DNA of 64,000 nt. Source: Amorphoplanes friuliensis DSM 7358 (GTDB lineage Bacteria; Actinomycetota; Actinomycetes; Mycobacteriales; Micromonosporaceae). The position numbers were made by a program, and so were the translations under genes. Positions within the stretch are counted from its first letter, which is position 1, and each line of letters starts with the position of its first letter. Under the pieces are notes generated by a model. That model had not been told where the DNA came from and ran no database searches. It saw nothing but the letters and a program-made list of their open reading frames with translations. Positions 42,917-51,624 of this stretch are shown here, in pieces. The stretch covers positions 6,726,001 through 6,790,000 of the forward strand of contig NC_022657.1 of assembly GCF_000494755.1 (NCBI RefSeq), in the 5' to 3' direction.

Positions 42917-43446
42917 ACGGTCTCGGACCAGGACTTCCGGAGCAGGTCCCGGGTGTCGCCGAGCAGTTGCGGCAGCACCTTGGTCCGGCCGATCACCGGC
43001 ATGAAGTTGCCGTCGCCACCCCAGCGCGGCACCACGTGCTGGTGCAGGTGCGCGGCGATCCCGGCACCGGCCACCGCACCCTGGTTCATGCCCAGGTTGA
43101 AACCGTGCGGGCTGCTCACCTGCCGGATCACCCGCATCGCCCGCCGGGTGAACGCGGCCACCTCGACCGTCTCCTCCTCGGTCAGGTCGGTGTAGTCGGC
43201 GACGTGCCTGTACGGGCACACCAGCAGGTGCCCGGGGTTGTACGGGTACAGGTTGAGCACCGCGAAGACGAGCTCACCACGGGCCACCACCAGGCTCTCG
43301 CCCTCGGGCAGGCCGGGCGCGACGCAGAACGGGCACCCGCCGGGTTTCTCGTACCCGCCCTCGGGCCGGTCCTCCCCCGAGATGTACGCCATCCGGTGCG
43401 GTGTCCAGAGACGGTCCAGCCCGTCCGGTTCCCCGACGTCACTCAC
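42913..43446 (-). CDS. HIT-family Ap4A phosphorylase-like protein
   Basis: A 177-residue histidine-triad hydrolase/phosphorylase acting on dinucleotides such as Ap4A. The triad is HLHQHVV, and the N-terminal zinc-type residues include CPFC. It matches Rv2613c, which sits between thrS and pgsA in M. tuberculosis. Here both sides carry inserted plus-strand genes. Its 3' end overlaps the binding-protein gene by four bases, convergently. Confidence 0.92.
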   Translation of the reverse strand: MSDVGEPDGLDRLWTPHRMAYISGEDRPEGGYEKPGGCPFCVAPGLPEGESLVVARGELVFAVLNLYPYNPGHLLVCPYRHVADYTDLTEEETVEVAAFTRRAMRVIRQVSSPHGFNLGMNQGAVAGAGIAAHLHQHVVPRWGGDGNFMPVIGRTKVLPQLLGDTRDLLRKSWSETV

Positions 43447-43521
43447 GCTCCCACCCTAGTCAGCGCGGCGCTCCCGTGCCCGGTGCGCACCAGACATCGA
43501 CATCCGTCATAGAGTGCACGG

Positions 43522-44511
43522 ATGCGTGGGACCCATACGCGAGGCCGTCGCGGCACCTGGATCGCCGCTCTGTCGGTGGCCGTCCTCGTCGCCTGCACGG
43601 CGGCGGTGATCATCGGCGCGAACCAGTGGCGCAGCGACGAGCCGGTCGCCGCACCGGCGGCACCCGTCGATCCCGGCCGCCGGCCCTGGCAGGTGACGCT
43701 GGACCTCGACACCAAGGCGGGTTACGTGATCTCCGCCGGTGTCTCCGACGGCGCGCGGCAGGGCCTGACCGTGCAAAATCTGGCCTTCAGCGGCAAGCCC
43801 GACGGTGTCTACGGCGGCGAGGTGACCGCGTTCCCGCCCGGCACCCTCGACGAGCAGCAGCTGACCGTCGGTGAACGCGTGAACGACGCCTGGTACGTCC
43901 CCGACTTCACCTTCGCCGAGCACACGGCCCGGGACGGCAAACCGTGGCAGGCGCCCGCGGTCGGCCGCCCGGACCCGTCCGGCGTGTGGGTCGTCGTCTA
44001 CGCCGACCCGGCCCGCAGCGTCGGCGAGGCCGCGATCGGCCGGGACGACCTGCTCCGCCTCGCCGCGGCTGTCCGCGTCGGCCCGGCCCGCGATCTGCGC
44101 CTGCCGCTCAGCCTGGGCGCCGGGCTCCCGGCCGGGCTGGACCTGACCTACGTGCGCGCCACCGACCAGCAGCTCGACCGGCAGCCACCGACCCTCGGTC
44201 TCAGCCGCGCCACCCGCGAGCCGTCGGGGGCCGGCCTCTACGCCCGCCCACCGGGCGGCCTCGACGTCATCATCACCACCGAGCCCCGCAACGGCGACTG
44301 GGACAAACGCCGCCCAGCTCTGACCGGCCCGACGACGGCGGGTGGCCTGCAGGCCTGGTACGAACAGGGCAAGCGCCTCACCGTCGAGGCCGAACGCTGT
44401 GTTGTCACCATCGAATCGGCGCTGACGCGTGCGGAGCTCGAGAAGCTCGTCGACCGCATGACCATCGGCGACTGCGCCGACCCGGAATCGTGGATCCCGC
44501 CGCTGAGCTGA
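43522..44511 (+). CDS. Membrane-anchored outside protein, paralogue of the downstream anti-sigma-like protein
   Basis: A 329-residue protein with a basic N-terminus, one membrane helix (about 12-33) and an outside domain of ~290 residues. No enzyme motif is seen. Its C-terminus, MTIGDCADPESWIPPL, matches MTIADCTDTTTWLP at the end of the protein encoded at 45056-46129, and both have a GLP-containing segment before a YV strand. The two are therefore paralogous outside domains flanking a sigma gene. It may sense or bind the same surface signal. Confidence 0.72.
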   Translation: MRGTHTRGRRGTWIAALSVAVLVACTAAVIIGANQWRSDEPVAAPAAPVDPGRRPWQVTLDLDTKAGYVISAGVSDGARQGLTVQNLAFSGKPDGVYGGEVTAFPPGTLDEQQLTVGERVNDAWYVPDFTFAEHTARDGKPWQAPAVGRPDPSGVWVVVYADPARSVGEAAIGRDDLLRLAAAVRVGPARDLRLPLSLGAGLPAGLDLTYVRATDQQLDRQPPTLGLSRATREPSGAGLYARPPGGLDVIITTEPRNGDWDKRRPALTGPTTAGGLQAWYEQGKRLTVEAERCVVTIESALTRAELEKLVDRMTIGDCADPESWIPPLS

Positions 44512-44573
44512 CACAGCACATCCGGGGTGCCCCGCGTCCTTCCTGGTGAGGAACATCAACGGGAAGGACCGGG

Positions 44574-45059
44574 ATGCGGTTCGAAGACTTCGCGGCGGCT
44601 CGGCTGCCGGCGCTGGTGCGCTACGCGAGGCTGCTCAGCGGGGATCAGGAACAGGCCCGCGACATCGTCCAGGACGTGCTGGCCCGCGCCCTGGTCCGGT
44701 GGGCGCGCATCGATCGCGCCGACGACCAGTACGCCTACGTACGCCGCATGGTCACCAACGAGTACCTGTCCTGGCGCCGCCGGCGGAAGCTGCCCACGGT
44801 GCCGCTCGACCTCGCGCCGGAGCCGAGTGCAGGCCGCCCCGCGGAGCACAGCGACGAGCTGTGGCGGTTGCTCGCCGGCCTGCCGCGGCAGCAACGGGCC
44901 GTTCTTGTCCTGCGCTACTACGAGGGGCTGACCGACCACGAGATCGCCGAGGTGCTGGGCTGCCGCCCGAGCACGGTCCGCGGTTATGCCAGCCGCGCCC
45001 TCGCCACCCTGCGCATCGAGCTGCGCACCGCGCCGGAGCACGAAGGAGCCCTGCCGTGA
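44574..45059 (+). CDS. SigE-family ECF RNA polymerase sigma factor
   Basis: A 161-residue group IV sigma factor. Region 2 (about 3-70) has ARLLSGDQEQARDIVQDVL and YVRRMVTNEYLSWRRR. Region 4 (about 93-150) has LPRQQRAVLVLRYYEGLTDH and EVLGCRPSTVRGYASRAL. A GGGAAGGA site precedes the ATG. The stop overlaps the start of the next gene (GTGA), a common layout for a sigma factor with its anti-sigma partner. Confidence 0.93.
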   Translation: MRFEDFAAARLPALVRYARLLSGDQEQARDIVQDVLARALVRWARIDRADDQYAYVRRMVTNEYLSWRRRRKLPTVPLDLAPEPSAGRPAEHSDELWRLLAGLPRQQRAVLVLRYYEGLTDHEIAEVLGCRPSTVRGYASRALATLRIELRTAPEHEGALP

Positions 45060-46129
45060 CCACGATCGAGGACCTGCGCGAGACGTTCGACAACCACGCC
45101 GGTGGGCCCGTCGAAACCGGCCTGATCGAGGCCGCCCGGACCGGCGCCGCCCGGATCCGCCGCCGGCGCCGGATCGCCGGGACCGCTGCGGCGGCGGCGC
45201 TGGTCGCCGCCGTCGCCGTGGTGGTGCCCCTCTCGGCGGCGCGGTTGCGGGCCGAGCCGCAGCCGGCTGCCCCGGCGCCGTACCGGGCCCCCGACGAGAG
45301 CACGCTGACCATGGTCGGCACTCCGGGCTTCTTCGTGCTCAACCACGGGATCGATGCCACCCGGCAGTTTCTCGTCGTGCGCGGTTCCGGCCCGGAGATC
45401 ACCGACTTCGGCGGCACGGTCACCGTGCACGATCCGGGCAGCTTCGACCCCGCCGTCCTGCTCGCCGGCGAGCGGGTCACGGTCGCCGGTCACCCGGCGT
45501 TCCACGTCGAGGACCTCGCCGGCACCGTCCCCGGCCCGATGACGGTGACGGGATCTCTCCGGCCCGGTGTCGGCTGGCAGGACGCCTCGGGCGCCTGGGT
45601 CGTCGTGTCCGACGCGCGCAACCGCGAAGCGCTGGTCCGGCTGGGCGCGACGGTCCGGCTGGGACCACCCCGCAAGATCACCGCCCCGGTACGCTTCGAG
45701 CACCGCCCGGGCGGTCTGCCGGTCAGCTACGTGTCGAACAACGACACCGGGAACGCGCCGGGTGGCTACCAGTTCAGCTCCACCGTCGGCTTCTCGCCGG
45801 CCCGGCCACCGTTCGCGACGGACGACCGGGTGAGCGGCCTGCCGGTGAGCGTCCTGGCGGTGCCGAAGACCAGTCGCAGCTGGACGGAGCTGCTGGTCGA
45901 GCCCGGCCCGGACTGGCGGACCATCGGCGGGCACAGGACCCGGTTCCTGCCGGACAGCCAAAGACAGGATCCGGGCGCGCACCTGCTGATCGACGCGGGC
46001 ACGTGCGGGGTGCGTCTCGAGGTCGCCAACCTGGCCCGGACCGGCTACGACGAGATGGTCCGCACGGTCGAGGGCATGACGATCGCGGACTGCACCGACA
46101 CCACGACGTGGCTGCCGGTCACACCCTGA
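45056..46129 (+). CDS. Probable anti-sigma factor with large outside domain
   Basis: A 357-residue single-span protein: about 37 cytoplasmic residues, a helix at about 40-62, then a large outside domain. No zinc anti-sigma HxxxCxxC motif is present, so the anti-sigma role is inferred from coupling to the sigma gene and from topology. The outside domain has one Cys pair near its end and shares its C-terminal MTIxDCxD motif with the protein at 43522. Start GTG 45056. A palindromic terminator follows. Confidence 0.75.
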   Translation: MTTIEDLRETFDNHAGGPVETGLIEAARTGAARIRRRRRIAGTAAAAALVAAVAVVVPLSAARLRAEPQPAAPAPYRAPDESTLTMVGTPGFFVLNHGIDATRQFLVVRGSGPEITDFGGTVTVHDPGSFDPAVLLAGERVTVAGHPAFHVEDLAGTVPGPMTVTGSLRPGVGWQDASGAWVVVSDARNREALVRLGATVRLGPPRKITAPVRFEHRPGGLPVSYVSNNDTGNAPGGYQFSSTVGFSPARPPFATDDRVSGLPVSVLAVPKTSRSWTELLVEPGPDWRTIGGHRTRFLPDSQRQDPGAHLLIDAGTCGVRLEVANLARTGYDEMVRTVEGMTIADCTDTTTWLPVTP

Positions 46130-46133
46130 CAAA

Positions 46134-46163
46134 AGCGCCGGGGGTACGCGTACCCCCGGCGCT
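46134..46163. terminator. Bidirectional terminator
   Basis: Perfect 14-bp stem AGCGCCGGGGGTAC/GTACCCCCGGCGCT around a 2-nt loop, with A-rich DNA before it and CTTT after it. It separates the convergent anti-sigma and thrS genes. Confidence 0.85.
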
Positions 46164-46172
46164 CTTTGCTGG

Positions 46173-48179
46173 TCAGGCCGCGGACGGCCCGGTGTTGATC
46201 CGGGAGCGCACGACCTCGACGACGTGGGCGACGGCCTCGTCGAGCGGGACGCCGTTGCGCTGCGAGCCGTCGCGGTAGCGGAACGAGACGGTCCCGCCGT
46301 TCACGTCGTCGTCGCCGGCGATCGCCATGAACGGGATCTTCTGCTGCTGGGCGGTACGGATCTTCTTCTGCATCCGGTCGTCGGAGTAGTCGACCTCGGC
46401 GCGGATGCCTTCCTTCTTGAGCCGGGCCACGAACTCGCCCAGGTAGTCGGCGTGGTCGTCACGGATCGGGATGCCGACCAGCTGGACCGGCGCGAGCCAG
46501 GCCGGGAACGCGCCCGCGTAGTGCTCGGTCAGCACGCCGAAGAAGCGCTCGATCGAGCCGAACAGCGCCCGGTGGATCATGATCGGCCGCTTGCGGGTGC
46601 CGTCAGCGGCCGAATATTCGAGCTCGAAGCGCTCCGGCAGGTTGAAGTCGAGCTGGATGGTCGACATCTGCCAGGTGCGGCCGATGGCGTCCTTGGCCTG
46701 GACGCTGATCTTCGGGCCGTAGAACGCCGCGCCGCCCGGGTCGGGGACGAGCTCCAGGCCGGACTCCTGCGCGACCCGGCGCAGGGTCTCGGTGGCCTTC
46801 TCCCAGTTCTCGTCGGTGCCGACGGACTTCTCGGGGTTGCGGGTGGACAGCTCCAGGTAGAAGTCGTCCAGGCCGTAGTCCTTGAGCAGCTGCAGCACGA
46901 AGGTCAGCAGGGAGGTCAGCTCGGCCTCCATCTGGTCCTCCGCGCAGAAGATGTGCGCGTCGTCCTGGGTCATGCCGCGGACCCGGGTGAGGCCGTGGAT
47001 GACACCGGACTTCTCGTAGCGGTAGACCGTGCCGAACTCGAACATCCGCAGCGGCAGCTCGCGATAGGACCGCCCGCGCGACCGGAAGATCAGGTCGTGG
47101 AAGGGGCAGTTCATCGGCTTGAGGTAGTAGTTCGCGCCCTCCATCTCCATGGGCGGGAACATGCCGTCGGCGTACCAGTCGAGGTGCCCGGAGGTCTCGA
47201 AGAGGTTGGCCTTGGTGATGTGCGGGGTGTTGACGAACGAGTAGTCGGCTTCCTCGTGCTTCTGCCGCGAGTAGTTCTCCATCTCGCGGCGGATGATGCC
47301 GCCCTTCGGGTGGAAGACCGGCAGGCCGGACCCCAGCTCGTCGGGGAAGGAGAACAGGTCGAGGTCGGCGCCCAGCTTGCGGTGGTCGCGGCGGGCGGCC
47401 TCCTCGAGCAGCTTCAGGTACGCCTTCAGCTCGTCGCGGGTCGGCCAGGCGGTGCCGTAGACCCGCTGCAGCTGCGGGTTCTTCTCACTGCCCCGCCAGT
47501 ACGCCGCGGCGCTGCGCATCAGCTTGAAGGCGCCGATCAGCCGGGTCGTCGGCAGGTGCGGCCCGCGGCACAGGTCGCCCCAGACGCGCTTGCCGTCCTT
47601 GTCGATGTTGTCGTAATGGGTCAGCTCACCCGCGCCGACCTCCATCACCTCGGCGTCGTCGACCTCACCCTTGATGTCGACGAGCTCCAGCTTGAACGGC
47701 TCGGCCGCCAGCTCCACCTTGGCCTCGTCCAGCGAGCCGTACTCGCGGCGGCGGAAGGTCTGGCCGGACTTGACGATCTCCTGCATCCGCTTCTCGAGCT
47801 TCGCCAGGTCCTCGGGCACGAACGGCTTGGCCACGTCGAAGTCGTAGTAGAAGCCGTTCTCGATCGGCGGGCCGATGCCGAGCTTCGCTTCCGGGAAGAT
47901 GTCCTGGACGGCCTGGGCGAGCACGTGCGCGGTCGAGTGCCGCAGCACGTTGAGCCCGTCGGGCGAGTCCAGCGGCACCGGGGTGACCTCGGTGTCGAGC
48001 TCCGGCGCCCAGTCCAGGTCGCGCAGGCGGCCTGATGGGTCGCGGACGACGACGATCGCTTTCGGACCGGCGGCGGGCAGGCCGGCGGCGGCCACCGCGT
48101 CGGCCGCCGTGGTCCCGGCCGGGACGACTAGGGCGTCGGCCACGACAGGGGTACGGGGTGCAGACACGGTGATCTCCAT
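46173..48179 (-). CDS. thrS: Threonyl-tRNA synthetase
   Basis: A 668-residue class II synthetase. The N-terminal TGS (about 1-65) and the editing domain with HSTAHVLAQAVQ and YCRGPH-like DLCRGPHLPTT are followed by the core with motif 2 around FRYEKSGVIHGLTRVRGMTQDD and the anticodon-binding domain. The zinc ligands Cys (MNCPFH) and His are visible. No T-box is seen in the 45-bp upstream gap. Confidence 0.97.
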   Translation of the reverse strand: MEITVSAPRTPVVADALVVPAGTTAADAVAAAGLPAAGPKAIVVVRDPSGRLRDLDWAPELDTEVTPVPLDSPDGLNVLRHSTAHVLAQAVQDIFPEAKLGIGPPIENGFYYDFDVAKPFVPEDLAKLEKRMQEIVKSGQTFRRREYGSLDEAKVELAAEPFKLELVDIKGEVDDAEVMEVGAGELTHYDNIDKDGKRVWGDLCRGPHLPTTRLIGAFKLMRSAAAYWRGSEKNPQLQRVYGTAWPTRDELKAYLKLLEEAARRDHRKLGADLDLFSFPDELGSGLPVFHPKGGIIRREMENYSRQKHEEADYSFVNTPHITKANLFETSGHLDWYADGMFPPMEMEGANYYLKPMNCPFHDLIFRSRGRSYRELPLRMFEFGTVYRYEKSGVIHGLTRVRGMTQDDAHIFCAEDQMEAELTSLLTFVLQLLKDYGLDDFYLELSTRNPEKSVGTDENWEKATETLRRVAQESGLELVPDPGGAAFYGPKISVQAKDAIGRTWQMSTIQLDFNLPERFELEYSAADGTRKRPIMIHRALFGSIERFFGVLTEHYAGAFPAWLAPVQLVGIPIRDDHADYLGEFVARLKKEGIRAEVDYSDDRMQKKIRTAQQQKIPFMAIAGDDDVNGGTVSFRYRDGSQRNGVPLDEAVAHVVEVVRSRINTGPSAA

Positions 48180-48224
48180 TCATCAAAAAGCCGATTCGCT
48201 GAGAATGCTAGTAGAACCATTTGC

Positions 48225-49148
48225 TCACCCTTCGCGCGACGCGGCCACCCATTTCGGCAGCGGCTCGCGTGCGGCCAGCCAGGCCGCGGGAATGCCATCG
48301 ACCCCGGTGTACGCGGCCACGATCCCCCCGGCCATCGCCGCGGTGGTGTCCACGTCCCCACCACCCGCGACGCACGCGGTGATCGCGGCCGGATAGTTGT
48401 CCAGATGCTGCGCGGCGACCCAGATCGCAAACGGTACGGAGTCCTGCGCCATGGCCCGTGAGCCGGTGCCCAGCTCGTAGGCGGCCTCGGCGGCGTCCTT
48501 GATGCGGACGGCCCGGCGCAGTCCGTCCTGGACGTGGCCGGGCGTGACCAGACCGGCCACCGCGGCCAGCAGCTGGCCCGCCGGCGGTCGGTGACCGTCG
48601 AGCCGGGCAGCAGCGGCCATCGCGGCAGCCACGGCCACGGCGACACCGCCGGCGATCCCCTCGGGGTGAGCGTGGGTGACCTCGGCCGCCCGGACCGCTT
48701 GCGCGGCAGCGTGGGCGAGGGAGTCGGCATGCCAGGCACCGAGCGGCGCCGCGCGCATGGCGGCGCCGTTGCCGGCCGAGCCCTGCCCGTCGAAGGCCGC
48801 GGCGGCCGCGATCGGCCAGGGTGTGCCCTCGCGGATCTGCCGGAGCATGACCACGGCACCGGGCCCGTAGCCGCGGTAGGCGTCGAACTGCTCCGAGAGC
48901 AGGTCGGCAAATCGGTCACGGTCGAAGGAGAGCTCGTCACTGCCCGTCAGGACGGCGACGAGGCAGCAGGCTTCCTCGGTGTCGTCGGTCCAGGGCCAGG
49001 GCGGTGTGGGCAGATCACCGCGGGCCAGGTCCGCGGCGGCGTTGCCGGGGACAAAATACTGTGCGCCGAGCGCGTCACCCACGGAAAGACCGGCAAGACT
49101 GTCGGTGGCCAGGGCGAGGCGGGATTCTGGGAAGAGTGTGAAGGTCAT
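48225..49148 (-). CDS. ADP-ribosylglycohydrolase-family protein
   Basis: A 307-residue protein of the DraG/ARH fold. It has the first metal-binding block WTDDTEEACC and the second GGGDVDTTAAMAGGIVAAYTG, both with their acidic residues, so it is probably active with two Mg ions. ATG 49148 starts MTFTLFPESRLA. It may remove ADP-ribose from protein, nucleic acid or small molecules; the target is unknown. It lies just upstream of thrS on the same strand. Confidence 0.87.
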   Translation of the reverse strand: MTFTLFPESRLALATDSLAGLSVGDALGAQYFVPGNAAADLARGDLPTPPWPWTDDTEEACCLVAVLTGSDELSFDRDRFADLLSEQFDAYRGYGPGAVVMLRQIREGTPWPIAAAAAFDGQGSAGNGAAMRAAPLGAWHADSLAHAAAQAVRAAEVTHAHPEGIAGGVAVAVAAAMAAAARLDGHRPPAGQLLAAVAGLVTPGHVQDGLRRAVRIKDAAEAAYELGTGSRAMAQDSVPFAIWVAAQHLDNYPAAITACVAGGGDVDTTAAMAGGIVAAYTGVDGIPAAWLAAREPLPKWVAASREG

Positions 49149-49254
49149 CGGTCCCCGCAGCATACCGCTCGCCTTTTTGGTCACTCTCCGTGCTGGAAAC
49201 AATCCTCTCAATGACAAATTCGGTCTGGCTTGCCAAGGGCAGTACCTTCTCAGC

Positions 49255-49944
49255 ATGGCCACGGTGTTGCTCGTCGAAGACGATCACGTCGTGCGCGGCG
49301 CGATGCTCCGGTCACTGGCTGATCGGGGGCACGCCGTGCACGCCGTCGGCACAGCCCTGGACGCCCTGCGCCGGGTGGCCGCGGAGACGCCCGATCTGGT
49401 GGTGCTCGACCTGGGCCTGCCCGACCTCGACGGCTCGGACGCGCTGCGGATGCTGCGCGGCATCACCGACGTCCCGATCATCATCGCGACGGCGCGTGAC
49501 GACGAGCAGACGGTCGTGCGCCTGCTCCGCGCCGGCGCCGACGACTACATGGTCAAGCCGTTCACCGGCGCCCACCTGGACGCGCGCATCACCACGGTGC
49601 TGCGCCGCGTCGGCCGGGCCAGCCGCACCGCGCAGCCCGCCGTGCACGAGGTCGGCGAGCTGCGGGTCGACATCGGCGAGCGCAGCGCGCTCCTTGCCGG
49701 CGAGGCCCTGGCACTGACCCGCAAGGAATTCGATCTGCTGGCCTATCTGGCAGCCCGCCCGGGCCGGGTCGTGTCCCGTCGTGAGCTGTTGGAGGAGGTA
49801 TGGCGACAGCCGTCGGTAGGCGAGGATCAGACGATCGACGTCCACCTGTATTGGCTCCGTCGGAAACTGGGCGAGTCCGCGGCGAAACCTCGCTACCTGC
49901 GCACCGTGCGGGGGGTCGGATTCCGGTTGGTGGCGCCGGACTGA
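49255..49944 (+). CDS. OmpR-family response regulator
   Basis: A 229-residue response regulator. The receiver domain has acidic residues VEDD near 7-10, the phospho-acceptor Asp52 in VLDLGLPDLDG and Lys in YMVKPF. The C-terminal winged helix (about 135-228) ends YLRTVRGVGFRL. ATG 49255 starts MATVLLVED. It is divergent from the ADP-ribosylglycohydrolase gene and overlaps the partner histidine kinase. Confidence 0.94.
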   Translation: MATVLLVEDDHVVRGAMLRSLADRGHAVHAVGTALDALRRVAAETPDLVVLDLGLPDLDGSDALRMLRGITDVPIIIATARDDEQTVVRLLRAGADDYMVKPFTGAHLDARITTVLRRVGRASRTAQPAVHEVGELRVDIGERSALLAGEALALTRKEFDLLAYLAARPGRVVSRRELLEEVWRQPSVGEDQTIDVHLYWLRRKLGESAAKPRYLRTVRGVGFRLVAPD

Positions 49945-51380
49945 GGGCACGGCTGGCTTACGTCAGCGCTGCCACCACCGCCATCGCCGCTCTCGCTTTC
50001 CTGGTCCCCCTGGGCTGGGAGTTGCGGGAGGACCACCGTGACAAGGCCATCTCCGCTGCCGAGCAGCGCAGTGCCAAGGTCGCGGGCGCCATCGTCTCGG
50101 GCGCCAACAAGAAGGCGCTGGATGCCACGGTCGCGGCGGCCGGCGAAGGACTGCTGGTGCACCCGCCCGGCAACACCGGGAACACCCGGGCCGGCGCCGA
50201 CGACGTCCTCGACGCCGCCAAGGGCACCGAACCCGTCGTTGTCGACGTCACGGGTGGACTGGTCCTGCTGGAGCCGGCCCGCGCCGGATCCGCCTCCGCC
50301 TCTGCCGACAAGACCTCGGTCGTCGAGGTCTTCGTCAGCGACGAGGCACTGAGCGAGGGCACCTCCCGCGACTGGTGGATCCTTCTCGGCATCATGCTGG
50401 GCCTGGTCATCGGCTCGGTGATCGTGGTCGACCGGCTGGCCCGCGGCGCGGTCGCGTCGGTGCGCAACCTCGTGCACGCCGCGATGGCCGTCGGCGGCGG
50501 TGACCTGGGCGTCCGGATCCAGCCGTCGGGCCCGCGCGAGCTGGCCGAGGCCGGGTACGCCTTCAATCGCATGGCCGACCGGCTGGTCACCTCGCGCACC
50601 AGCGAGCGTGAGCTGGTCGCCGACCTGTCGCACCGGCTGCGGACACCGCTGACGGTGCTGCGGCTGGACGCCGAGGCGCTCGACCCGGACGACACCCACA
50701 TCGGGGAGTTCTCGGCCGCCGAGCTCGATCGGCGGCGGGGCATCCGGCGCATCCGCCAGGCCATCGTCACCCTCGAGGGTGAGGTCGACCAGCTGATCAA
50801 CACCACCCGGCAGGCCGTCGCCGCGCAGGTGGCCGCGCCCGAGGAGGGTGTGTGCGACGCGAGCGAGGTGGTGCGGGACCGCATGGTCTTCTGGTCGGCG
50901 CTGGCCGGCGACCAGGACCGGCAGTACCGCGTGGTCGGCGCGCACCTGCGCATCCCGGTGCCGGTGGCCCGGGCCGAGCTGGCCGCGGCGCTCGACGCCG
51001 TGCTGGGCAACGTCTTCCGCTACACCCCGCAGGGCACGGCATTCGAGGTCGGCATCACCCGCCGTGACGGATGGGTGGCAGTTCGTGTGGACGACGCGGG
51101 ACCGGGCATCGACGACCCGGAGAAGGCTCTGCGCCGCGGCGAGAGCGAAATGGGCTCGACGGGCCTGGGCCTGGACATCGCACGGCGGGCGGCGCAGGCC
51201 ACCGGCGGTTCGGTGAGCCTGGACCGGGCCGCGATGGGCGGTGCCAGCGTGGTGATGTTGCTGGCCGACGCCGAGGCGTCACCGAAACAGGCGAGCCGCT
51301 TCGGGCTCGTCGGCCGGCTGGCCCGGGAACGCGATCCGGTGAAGCGCAAGTGGCCGCATCAACGCACGGACGAGTCGTGA
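49800..51380 (+). CDS. Sensor histidine kinase
   Basis: An HK with two membrane helices and an outside domain between them, then HAMP, DHp and ATPase domains. The phospho-acceptor His (about 278) is in ADLSHRLRTPLT, the N box is VLGNVFRYTP, and G boxes are DDAGPGID and STGLGLDIA. ATG 49800 is the nearest conventional start but overlaps the response regulator by 145 bp and adds an Arg-rich tail unlike the family. A CTG at 49941, overlapping the regulator stop, would give the expected LRARLAYVSAATT start. Confidence 0.9.
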   Translation: MATAVGRRGSDDRRPPVLAPSETGRVRGETSLPAHRAGGRIPVGGAGLRARLAYVSAATTAIAALAFLVPLGWELREDHRDKAISAAEQRSAKVAGAIVSGANKKALDATVAAAGEGLLVHPPGNTGNTRAGADDVLDAAKGTEPVVVDVTGGLVLLEPARAGSASASADKTSVVEVFVSDEALSEGTSRDWWILLGIMLGLVIGSVIVVDRLARGAVASVRNLVHAAMAVGGGDLGVRIQPSGPRELAEAGYAFNRMADRLVTSRTSERELVADLSHRLRTPLTVLRLDAEALDPDDTHIGEFSAAELDRRRGIRRIRQAIVTLEGEVDQLINTTRQAVAAQVAAPEEGVCDASEVVRDRMVFWSALAGDQDRQYRVVGAHLRIPVPVARAELAAALDAVLGNVFRYTPQGTAFEVGITRRDGWVAVRVDDAGPGIDDPEKALRRGESEMGSTGLGLDIARRAAQATGGSVSLDRAAMGGASVVMLLADAEASPKQASRFGLVGRLARERDPVKRKWPHQRTDES

Positions 51381-51560
51381 AAAACGGCCGCAGCGCACCG
51401 CAGACCGCGAAACAACCCGGACGGTACAACGATTGCTTAGATCTGTATTAAAGGCGTTCCCCTGGCGCCGCCGGGCTGGCACGCTCAATGCCGATCCCAT
51501 CCGGCTTTCCGGTCCCCGCACCGCAGCAACTCCCCACACCGGGGACCGGGACAGCCACCT

Positions 51561-51601
51561 CGCGGTGGGAGGTGGTCACCCCATAACCCCCTCCCACCGC
51601 G
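51561..51601 (+). promoter_or_regulatory. Leader hairpin before the lectin gene
   Basis: Perfect 12-bp inverted repeat CGCGGTGGGAGG/CCTCCCACCGCG with a 17-nt loop, 12 bases upstream of the GAGGAGA ribosome binding site. It may be a leader structure or a T-less terminator for the kinase transcript. Confidence 0.5.
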
Positions 51602-51624
51602 CCCCCGCAGCACGAGGAGATGGT

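Noticed and set aside
48180..48224. T-box leader for thrS
   Set aside because: Only 45 bp separate thrS from the upstream gene, too short for a T-box.
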